Assembly (NCBI GenBank): GCA_020343715.1
Contig: CP070808.1
Span: forward strand, 1,235,567-1,241,210
Direction: 5' to 3'
Origin: Thermoplasmata archaeon
GTDB lineage: Archaea; Thermoplasmatota; DTKX01; GCA-020343715
Length of the DNA: 5,644 nucleotides
A model generated the notes under the pieces. The model searched no databases and had not been told where the DNA came from. It saw only the letters and a program-made list of their open reading frames with translations. The first letter of the stretch is position 1. Each line of letters starts with the position of its first letter. Positions 1 through 5,408 of the stretch are shown in pieces. The position numbers and the translations under genes are program-made.

Positions 1-924
1 GTTAGGATCGTCTACTACTCCTACACGCCCTGGGACGAGACGAACAACACGGGATACATCCTGCTGAGCACGTCCCAGACGTTGAACAAGGCGGGATACA
101 CCCGGGGCTCGGCCAATATCCCAATCAACCGCCAGGCCAAGGAGACCTTTGTCACCCGGGCGCCCGCCGGTGACTACCGGTCCTGGGACTACGGGCCCCA
201 GGACGGCTCTATCTCCAGCTCCAGCTTCGACCTGGGCCTGAACGAGGCGGTGGAGCTGTGCATGGCCGAGAGCGAGGGTCTCGCGGAGTGGATGAGGACC
301 CATCCCAGCCCCTTGGTGCAGGAGGCCTCGTACTCGGCCAACCAGACGGACCCCAGGACGATGGAGTACACCTGGAACATCTCCTTCGCCGACGAGCCCG
401 GCCCTTGGGAGGACTGGGCGGAGTGGTACCCCACCAACGGGTACCAGATCAACGTGACACGACGGATCACGACTCGCATCGTCGGCGGTGACGATGTGGA
501 GACGTTCATCGCCCCCGACGAGAGGGTCTGGTACGGCTACATGCCTGTGGCGGAGGCCGACATGCCCGACGAGATGCTCACCCTGGCATCCTCCGAGGAC
601 ATTTGGGCCAGCGTGCAGCAGGTGGCGGCGGAGGCCTACAGCGGCATCGGCCAGGACGAGGTGGACTTCACGGAGGCATGGTACGCCTACTCCACGGGAG
701 GCCTCGATGTCTATGGCGGGTTCGGGATGGACCTGCTGGACACCCTGGCGGGCATTACCATCCCCAACGCCGACGTGGCCTACGTCATGCAACTGGGCAA
801 CGTGTGGGAGGGGGCCGCCACCACCGCGGTGGCCGTGGACGCCCAGACGGGCAGGATGGTGTACATAACCCAGGTCGAGGGTCCGCAGTCCCTCTCGCTG
901 ATCTTCGGTGCCGGCGGCGACTAG
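1..924 (+). CDS. Probable secreted or surface-anchored protein with PepSY-like C-terminus, 5' end outside window
   Basis: The frame is open from the first base to a TAG at 922-924, giving 307 residues. No convincing start lies inside (the first candidate is a TTG at 82, mid-sequence), so this is the C-terminal part of a longer gene. I do not recognise a named family. The protein is rich in W, Y, D, E, S and T and has only one Cys (C87). It carries four N-X-S/T sequons (N15, N114, N126, N151), a composition typical of archaeal exported glycoproteins. No transmembrane segment is visible, so any signal peptide or anchor must lie upstream. Residues about 81-132 (NEAVEL..., HPSPLVQEASY, TWNISF) and about 198-293 (ending AVAVDAQTGRMVYI) look like two PepSY-type units, where a helix is followed by strands and a 'vDaqTGrv' hairpin. 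That assignment is by eye and weak. It is convergent with the fumarase operon and likely unrelated to it. Confidence 0.75.
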   Translation, partial: VRIVYYSYTPWDETNNTGYILLSTSQTLNKAGYTRGSANIPINRQAKETFVTRAPAGDYRSWDYGPQDGSISSSSFDLGLNEAVELCMAESEGLAEWMRTHPSPLVQEASYSANQTDPRTMEYTWNISFADEPGPWEDWAEWYPTNGYQINVTRRITTRIVGGDDVETFIAPDERVWYGYMPVAEADMPDEMLTLASSEDIWASVQQVAAEAYSGIGQDEVDFTEAWYAYSTGGLDVYGGFGMDLLDTLAGITIPNADVAYVMQLGNVWEGAATTAVAVDAQTGRMVYITQVEGPQSLSLIFGAGGD

Positions 925-946
925 CGTACCCATTGAAGAAGGTAGA
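925..946. other. 22-base gap between convergent genes
   Basis: Only 22 bases separate the plus-strand stop (922-924) from the minus-strand fumarase beta stop (947-949). There is no hairpin and no long T-tract in either direction. On the minus strand a short pyrimidine-rich run (RC of about 933-946) is the only terminator-like element, and it is weak. The 3' ends of the two transcripts probably overlap. Confidence 0.5.
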
Positions 947-1552
947 CTAATCCAGACCGAGCCTACGCTCTATCGATGGCAGGTTCCCCTCCACCTTGGC
1001 GTCCACCGCCTCGAACAGGGAGTTCCCGTGGGCGTCGATGCCCACCGTCATCGGTCCGAACCTGGCGCCCTCGAGCACCCAGAGGGCCTCGGGCATCCCC
1101 AGCTCGTACCAGTGGACGCCCTTGACCTCGGCCACGCCCTTGGCGGCCACCACGGCGGCGCCCCCGGTGATGGCCAGGTAGACGGCACCCACCTCCTGCA
1201 TGGCGTCAACGGTGGGACGGCTCATGCCGCCCTTCCCTATTATGGCGCGGGCCTTGAACCTCCGGAGGAACTGGGGCTCCAGGTTGTTCATGCGGCTGCT
1301 GGTGGTGGGGCCCGCGGCCACAATCTCCCACCGTCCCTCGCCCAAATCCCGCATGATGGGACCGCAGTGGAACACCGCCGCTCCCTCGAAGTCGAAGGGG
1401 AGGGCGTCGCCCCGCTCGGCATGCTCCAGGGCGTGGATGTGGGCCTCGTCCCGGGCGGTGACGAAGGCGCCGCTGATGTACACCGTGTCCCCCAGGGCGA
1501 GCCCCCTCACGGTCGCCTCGTCGAGGGGCAGGTGCAGGTGGTGCTCGGCCAC
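947..1552 (-). CDS. fumB: Class I fumarate hydratase, beta (C-terminal) subunit
   Basis: This is the small subunit of a two-subunit, Fe-S dependent hydro-lyase. With the alpha subunit it would interconvert fumarate and malate in the cytoplasm; L-tartrate dehydratase is the main alternative in the same family. From the chosen start it has 201 residues, normal for the beta subunit. Family signatures are visible: LGDTVYISG (20-28), TARDEAH (32-38), FHCGP (61-65), GPTTSSRM (81-88), IGKGGM (105-110) and a C-terminal block FGPMTVGIDAHGNSLF (165-180). The start is uncertain. GTG at 1552 is preferred because a GGTGA lies 5 bases ahead and the protein then begins just before the conserved HLPL region. 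GTG at 1561, or the triple ATG at 1594/1597/1600, would add 3 to 16 residues that overlap the alpha gene. At 1552 the start is one base after the alpha stop, implying translational coupling and equal subunit amounts. The name fumB here means beta subunit, not E. coli FumB. Confidence 0.93.
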   Translation of the reverse strand: MAEHHLHLPLDEATVRGLALGDTVYISGAFVTARDEAHIHALEHAERGDALPFDFEGAAVFHCGPIMRDLGEGRWEIVAAGPTTSSRMNNLEPQFLRRFKARAIIGKGGMSRPTVDAMQEVGAVYLAITGGAAVVAAKGVAEVKGVHWYELGMPEALWVLEGARFGPMTVGIDAHGNSLFEAVDAKVEGNLPSIERRLGLD

Positions 1553-1553
1553 C

Positions 1554-2432
1554 TCAGTCACCCCCCTCGTGGGACGGGTACTCCACTCGGCCATCATCAT
1601 AGATGCGGGCGGTGCACCTCCTGGCCGCCCAGCACTGGATGTTTATGGCCACGGGCAGGGACGCCGTGTGGCAGTGGGCGTACTCCACGTTGAGGCCCAG
1701 CAGCGTGTTCCTCCCGCCCAGGCCCATGGGGCCGATGCCGATACCGTTTAGGGCCTCGAACAGCTCCTCCTCCAGGGCGGCGATCTCGGGGTCCTCGTGC
1801 CGCTGGCCCAGTGGGCGGAGCAGGGCCTCCTTGGCGATGTGGATCGATATGTCGGCGCTCCCACCGATGCCCATGCCGATGATGATGGGCGGGCAGGGCT
1901 TCCCCCCGGCCTTGACCAGGGTGTCCAGGGCGAACCTCTTGATGCCCTTGAGGCCCTGGGACGGGGTGAGCATGGCCATGGCTGACATGTTCTCGGAGCC
2001 CGCGCCCTTTGGCATGACCGTCATCTCCAGGTAGGGGCCGTCGGTCCGCTCCATGTTGATGTAGGGCATGCGCACGCCGTTGTTGTCCATGTGGTTCTTC
2101 CGGGAGATGGGGTGGACGGTGTTGGGGCGGAGGGGCACCTCCGAGGTGGCCCGTGCCACCCCCCTGCCGATGGCCCCCTCCACGTCGCCCACGGACACAC
2201 TGCCCTGCTTGACGAAGAAGATCTGGACCCCCGTGTCCTGGCACATGGGGGTCACCCCCTCCTCGGCCATCCCGATGTTGGTCAGGATGGTCTCCAGCTG
2301 GGTCTTGGGGACCTCGTCCGTCTCATCGTCGTAGGCCCGTTGCAGGGCCATTTCCACGTCAGCCGGCAGCTTAGTCACTGCCTTGCGGAGCATCTCGACT
2401 ACCACGTCCTCGATGAGCTCGTCGGGTATCAT
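1554..2432 (-). CDS. fumA: Class I fumarate hydratase, alpha (N-terminal, Fe-S) subunit
   Basis: This is the large subunit of the two-subunit class I fumarase, which binds the [4Fe-4S] cluster whose free iron activates the substrate. It has 292 residues from ATG 2432, the usual length. The three cluster cysteines stand in their family contexts: C64 in MCQDTG, C180 in KPCPP, and C254 in AHCHTASLP. KGAGSEN (142-148), GMGIGGSAD (186-194) and MGLGGRNT (236-243) are also typical. The reading frame extends to a GTG at 2459, but ATG 2432 is favoured because it has a spaced RBS-like stretch and the protein then begins right at the conserved first helix. It is followed directly by the beta subunit gene. 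Tartrate dehydratase alpha is the alternative, and the sequence alone cannot settle substrate. A cluster of this kind is oxygen-sensitive, which hints at an anaerobic or low-oxygen setting (inference). Confidence 0.94.
   Translation of the reverse strand: MIPDELIEDVVVEMLRKAVTKLPADVEMALQRAYDDETDEVPKTQLETILTNIGMAEEGVTPMCQDTGVQIFFVKQGSVSVGDVEGAIGRGVARATSEVPLRPNTVHPISRKNHMDNNGVRMPYINMERTDGPYLEMTVMPKGAGSENMSAMAMLTPSQGLKGIKRFALDTLVKAGGKPCPPIIIGMGIGGSADISIHIAKEALLRPLGQRHEDPEIAALEEELFEALNGIGIGPMGLGGRNTLLGLNVEYAHCHTASLPVAINIQCWAARRCTARIYDDGRVEYPSHEGGD
1558..1562 (-). promoter_or_regulatory. Ribosome binding site of fumarase beta, overlapping the end of alpha
   Basis: On the minus strand GGTGA, a match to the 3' end of the archaeal 16S anti-SD complement, is followed by five bases and then GTG at 1552-1550. 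It lies in the last two codons of the alpha gene and touches its TGA stop (1556-1554). This site decides in favour of the 1552 start over the upstream ATG triplet at 1592-1600, which has no purine-rich stretch before it. Confidence 0.5.
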
Positions 2433-2511
2433 CTGCTTCCCACCACCACACCGCGCCACCCGCGCGGACCGGGGCCCCCGAATCGCGGCCGGGCATGAAA
2501 AAGCTTCGCCA
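2433..2511 (-). other. 79-base gap between DUF92 and fumarase genes
   Basis: This is the longest intergenic gap in the window. Read on the minus strand, it begins after the DUF92 TGA with a run of five T (2502-2498). A very GC-rich part with GGGGCCCC (2471-2478) and CCGCGCGG-like palindromes follows. The T-run could be a weak archaeal terminator or a degenerate promoter element with a leader of about 40 bases. Neither is convincing, so DUF92-fumarase read-through remains the simpler reading. Confidence 0.35.
2439..2447 (-). promoter_or_regulatory. RBS-like stretch before fumarase alpha
   Basis: On the minus strand GGTGGTGGG lies 6 bases before ATG 2432. It matches the GGTG(A) part of the SD consensus imperfectly. 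With no TATA-like box at 26-28 bases from this ATG, it argues that the fumarase message has a leader or continues from the DUF92 gene. Confidence 0.35.
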
Positions 2512-3294
2512 TCACACCAGGAGCTGCAGCAGCAGGAAGGTGACTATGGTGGTGATGCCGATGGAGACCAGGTTCACACCGTTCTTGCCCAGGTGCCCCG
2601 AGGTCTCCACGGTGGCTCCCAGGACCGAGTCGATCTGGCACGAGATGAAGCCCATCCCCACCGCGATGGGGATGAGCAGGATCATGGAGTTGAGGGCCTG
2701 GGTGTCGATGGAGCCCTCCAGGGAATCGTGGACGATGAAGACGGCAGTGCCGATGAAGACGGTGTAGGCCGAGGCGGCGAGGGCGAAGCCCTGGCCCCTC
2801 ACGGAGACGCCGCCGTTGGTGCCCGGCGGCACCCGCAGGGACGGCTTGGTGATGAGCACCGGGTCCCGGGTGAGGACCCCCAGCTCCGAGGCGGCCGTGT
2901 CCGCCGCGGCGGCGGCGATGGCGGTGACGAAGAGGACCGAGAGCATCCATGGCTCGACCCCCGGTATCTCGAAGAGGTGGAGAAGGGCGATGAAAGTGGG
3001 GACGATACCGTTGGCCAGCACGCTCAACCAGCCCCTCTCACCCCGCTTGCCCTCGGCGACTCCGGCGGCCTTCTTGGCCTGGTAGCCGTAGAGGGTGACG
3101 GCGAAGGAGGTGACCAGGTAGAGGAGCAGGAGCATCACGTACTCCCATCCTGCGGAGAAGCCGATGACGATCCCCATCACCGAGGCGACCAAGGTCCCCT
3201 TGGTGTCCAGGACGCCCCTGATGTACGCCGCGCCCGCTAGGCCGATGCTGATGACCAGTGTCACCACTACGTCGACCAAGTCGGGTCCATGCAT
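2512..3294 (-). CDS. DUF92 family integral membrane protein, possible prenyl-phosphate kinase
   Basis: The protein has 260 residues with about seven or eight hydrophobic segments (near 6-23, 33-48, 52-69, 90-108, 117-133, 168-188, 201-217, 241-259). DUF92 (TIGR00297-like) hallmarks are present in order: VLANG (92-96), ADTAASELGVL (131-141), an LIT...VPPGTNGGVSVRG block (147-167) and CQIDSVLGATVE (219-230). The family is known from plant VTE6, a phytyl-phosphate kinase that makes phytyl diphosphate; most archaeal members are uncharacterised. By analogy it may phosphorylate an isoprenoid monophosphate at the membrane (inference). The start is ATG 3294: the frame stays open far upstream, but that part is read through the UbiA gene in another frame and is Pro/Arg/His/Gly-rich noise. 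A TATA-like box 26-27 bases ahead of 3294 supports it. The gene lies 50 bases after UbiA and 79 before fumarase alpha. Confidence 0.9.
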   Translation of the reverse strand: MHGPDLVDVVVTLVISIGLAGAAYIRGVLDTKGTLVASVMGIVIGFSAGWEYVMLLLLYLVTSFAVTLYGYQAKKAAGVAEGKRGERGWLSVLANGIVPTFIALLHLFEIPGVEPWMLSVLFVTAIAAAAADTAASELGVLTRDPVLITKPSLRVPPGTNGGVSVRGQGFALAASAYTVFIGTAVFIVHDSLEGSIDTQALNSMILLIPIAVGMGFISCQIDSVLGATVETSGHLGKNGVNLVSIGITTIVTFLLLQLLV

Positions 3295-3316
3295 GGGGCC
3301 CGGCAGTACCGAGCTT

Positions 3317-3330
3317 GTATTTACCTTTTT
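3317..3330 (-). promoter_or_regulatory. TATA-box promoter of the DUF92 gene (leaderless)
   Basis: On the minus strand AAAAAGGTAAATAC is an AT-rich island in a GC-rich region. The GTAAATAC core (3324-3317) is centred 26-27 bases before ATG 3294, and the purine run before it suits a BRE. The distance fits transcription starting at or within a few bases of the ATG, and there is no SD sequence before the ATG. It lies wholly in the 50-base gap after UbiA. Confidence 0.6.
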
Positions 3331-3344
3331 CCAGGCGTGGCCCC

Positions 3345-4553
3345 TCAGAGGGCCAGGTAGTCGTAGAGGTAGACCCCGGCGAAGCCCAGCTGGAGGGCGA
3401 ACAGCATCAGGTACATGTGCTTCCACACGGGGCTGTTCTCGAAGTTCGGGTCCCGCTCCGTGGCGTGGGTCTGGAGGAGCCACATCACGTAGGCGCCCCA
3501 CGCGATGAGGATGAGCAGGTAGTTCACGTTCTCGATGAGATGGCCCCGGAGCACGCCCACGGGGATGAGGATGAAGGGGACGATGAAGAAGGGGCCACTG
3601 ATGATGGCCGCCCGCTTGGGCCCGTAGACCACCGGGAGGGTCCGCATACCGTACTTGCCGTCCCCCTCCGCGTCGGTGAAGTCCTTGCTGGTGGTGGCGC
3701 CCACCAGGTAGATGGCCAGGATGCCCCCGATGACCCAGGGTGTGGGGTTGGTGGGGTCCCCGAAGATGGTCCACCCCGCCATGAAGCCCAGGAGGCCCCG
3801 GGTGAAGGCGATGGTGATGTTGCTCACCCAGAAGCGCTTCTTCAACCGGATGGGTGGCATGGAGTAGTAGATGGTCACGATGGCGATGATGAGCACCAGG
3901 GCGAAGAACTGGTAGCTGATGAGGATGGCCCGGAACAACGCGAAGAAGTACAGGATGAACGCCAGGCTGCTGGCCTCGTCCCGGGTGATGAGCCCCTTGG
4001 GGATGGGGCGATAGGGCTTGTTGATGCGGTCGATGTGGGCGTCGTAGGCCGCGTTCATGCAGTTGCTGGCGGCGTTCAGGATCATCAGCGTGGCCACGCC
4101 GTAGATCAGGGTGGGCCAGCTGAAACCCTCGAAGTCGACCACCGCCAGGGCTATCATCGATGCGCCGAGGCCGCCGAACAGGGGGGCAAGCAGCGTGAAG
4201 GGGCGGATCAGCTCGATGTAGGCGCCCACCTTGCGGGACAGGCCCACACGCCATCCGGGGTACCTCTCCCCCTCCTCCACCAGGGGGGCGATCTCCTGGT
4301 CGATGACGTAGGTGTCCAGGTCCATCCCCACCGGGAGGTCGTCGGCCTCCGGGTCCGCCTCCACCCTCACGGTGAGGGGCTCCTCGTCCTCGACCTCCTC
4401 CTCTGATACTTCATCAGGCCCCTCGTCATCGGGGGTACCCTGATGGGCCCTCATGCCCTCCCCGTTCAGCTGGGTCCTGCCCTTGGGGGTCTCGAAGGAG
4501 ATGGAGATGTCCTCGTCCCCATCACTATCTGGAGCGGTCTCATCGTCGGGCAT
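3345..4553 (-). CDS. UbiA-family prenyltransferase with acidic N-terminal extension
   Basis: This is an integral membrane enzyme transferring a prenyl group from a diphosphate donor. It has 402 residues. The catalytic part (from about 105) has the two Asp-rich motifs that hold Mg-diphosphate: N167-AAY-D171-AHI-D175 followed by INKPYRPIPKG (177-187), and D291-FT-D294-AEG-D298 followed by MRTLP (303-307). YSMPPIRLKKR (230-240) lies between them, and about eight to nine hydrophobic helices are visible. These motifs resemble archaeal digeranylgeranylglyceryl phosphate synthase and chlorophyll-synthase-like members. A quinone-type (MenA/UbiA) acceptor is possible, and the acceptor cannot be read from sequence. 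The odd part is residues 1-100, with about 34 Asp/Glu against 5 Lys/Arg and no hydrophobic stretch; typical members are about 280-300 residues and lack it. A TATA-like box 28 bases before ATG 4553 supports that start over internal ATGs (M34, M77). Confidence 0.93.
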   Translation of the reverse strand: MPDDETAPDSDGDEDISISFETPKGRTQLNGEGMRAHQGTPDDEGPDEVSEEEVEDEEPLTVRVEADPEADDLPVGMDLDTYVIDQEIAPLVEEGERYPGWRVGLSRKVGAYIELIRPFTLLAPLFGGLGASMIALAVVDFEGFSWPTLIYGVATLMILNAASNCMNAAYDAHIDRINKPYRPIPKGLITRDEASSLAFILYFFALFRAILISYQFFALVLIIAIVTIYYSMPPIRLKKRFWVSNITIAFTRGLLGFMAGWTIFGDPTNPTPWVIGGILAIYLVGATTSKDFTDAEGDGKYGMRTLPVVYGPKRAAIISGPFFIVPFILIPVGVLRGHLIENVNYLLILIAWGAYVMWLLQTHATERDPNFENSPVWKHMYLMLFALQLGFAGVYLYDYLAL

Positions 4554-4577
4554 GGTCGGTCCCCGAAGGTGCTAGGG

Positions 4578-4585
4578 TATATAAG
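4578..4585 (-). promoter_or_regulatory. TATA-box promoter of the UbiA gene (leaderless)
   Basis: On the minus strand CTTATATA is the clearest TATA box in the window, centred about 28 bases ahead of ATG 4553. It lies in the 53-base gap after the GPN gene. No SD-like stretch precedes the ATG, so a leaderless transcript is expected. No clear BRE purine run is seen upstream of it. TATATA is self-complementary, but there is no plus-strand gene downstream to use it. Confidence 0.65.
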
Positions 4586-4606
4586 GCATTGTCGAAGCAG
4601 GCCCTT

Positions 4607-5371
4607 TCAGCGCCTCTCCAGGTCGTCGCCGCCAGCGTAGATGACCTGGACCATGGAGTAGATGTCCTCCAGCCCCTCGCCGGAGGCGCTGGACACGGGG
4701 ATTATGTCAGAGGACGCCCCGAACTCCTTCATGCCGTCCAGCAGGTCCGTGGCGAAGGTGGCGGCGGGGGTAACATCCCCCTCCCACAGGTCGGACTGGA
4801 GGCGCCACACGTCCTCGTTCCATGCCATGACGCTGGAACGGACGTCCTCCTCGATCAGGTCCGCCTTGCTGAGCAGGAACAGCATGGGCGCGTCGAACCG
4901 GAACTTGACGGTGGCCGCCAGCAACATCGACGTCACGTAGCCGTTGGGTGTGCCCACCAGCATGGGGTCCAACAGGTAGGCCAGGGCGGGCCTGCTCCCT
5001 CCCAGGTTCTCCAAGATGCGCTTGGAGGAGCTGCGGAAGGCGAACAGCTCCAGCTGGCCGGGCACGTCGAACAGCACGTAGTCGGCCTCCATCTCGGCCA
5101 CGGCCGAGGCTATGTCCTGGCTCTGGATGGCCATCATGTCGGCGGCCACCACCTGGGCCCCGTTGGGCCCCAGGTTGAACTCCTCCATGATCTGGCCCAG
5201 AACCACCCACTCGCGGACGTCCAGGTCCGCGTCGTACGCCAGCACCTCGGCGCCCGGGTCCAGGTTCACAGTCAGCGCGTTGTATCCGTTCTCGTCCATC
5301 CATCGCTGGAAGGTCCCCACCAGGGTGGACTTGCCCGCCCCGGCGGTGCCCGCGAAGAATATCGACACCAT
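4607..5371 (-). CDS. GPN-loop GTPase (archaeal Gpn/XAB1 family)
   Basis: This cytoplasmic GTPase of the SIMIBI class has 254 residues, the usual archaeal length. Visible motifs are the P-loop GTAGAGKST (8-16), NLDPGAE (36-42), the diagnostic Gly-Pro-Asn loop (68-70, in NLGPNGA), the G3 box DVPGQLEL (102-109), the G4 box SKAD (168-171, the Ser variant of NKxD) and the G5-like SSASGEG (227-233). Family members form dimers in which the GPN loop reaches into the partner's active site. Eukaryotic paralogues Gpn1-3 serve assembly and nuclear import of RNA polymerase II, while the archaeal role is not settled. ATG 5371 is the only sensible start, because it places the P-loop at the very N-terminus. 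A GGGGAGAGG run ends 14 bases before it, rather far for an RBS. No TATA-like box lies at leaderless distance, so it is probably co-transcribed with the repeat protein upstream (37-base gap). Confidence 0.95.
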   Translation of the reverse strand: MVSIFFAGTAGAGKSTLVGTFQRWMDENGYNALTVNLDPGAEVLAYDADLDVREWVVLGQIMEEFNLGPNGAQVVAADMMAIQSQDIASAVAEMEADYVLFDVPGQLELFAFRSSSKRILENLGGSRPALAYLLDPMLVGTPNGYVTSMLLAATVKFRFDAPMLFLLSKADLIEEDVRSSVMAWNEDVWRLQSDLWEGDVTPAATFATDLLDGMKEFGASSDIIPVSSASGEGLEDIYSMVQVIYAGGDDLERR

Positions 5372-5408
5372 GTCTTCTGTCAGTTCCTCTCCCCCCGTCG
5401 GAGAAGCT

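Noticed and set aside
168..184. Cys in CCCQ-like shadow peptides of other frames near the left gene
   Set aside because: These arise only in out-of-frame translations. The true frame there is continuous from base 1 and has a single Cys at residue 87.
908..1693. Plus-strand open frame opposite the fumarase beta and alpha genes
   Set aside because: It is antisense to well conserved fumarase sequence, has no recognisable domain, and begins inside the end of the left-hand gene.
2465..2495. GGGGCCCC and neighbouring GC palindromes as an operator or hairpin
   Set aside because: The palindrome leaves no loop and the longer pairing is interrupted. Such runs are expected by chance in DNA this GC-rich.
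2495..2505. Five-T run after the DUF92 stop as a transcription terminator
   Set aside because: Five T alone is short for an archaeal terminator and no clear hairpin accompanies it. It is mentioned only as a weak possibility in the gap entry.
3295..4254. Minus-strand open frame continuing upstream of DUF92 through the UbiA gene
   Set aside because: It is out of frame with UbiA, rich in Pro/Arg/His/Gly with no family motif, and is the usual GC-rich shadow. The promoter-like box at 3317-3330 and the DUF92 domain limits place the true start at 3294, so this is not a fusion.
3258..4406. Long plus-strand open frame (382 codons) opposite UbiA
   Set aside because: The composition is dominated by Val/Asp/Glu/His/Gly/Gln from antisense GC-rich codons. 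UbiA on the other strand has unmistakable motifs, and there is no RBS or promoter for the plus frame.
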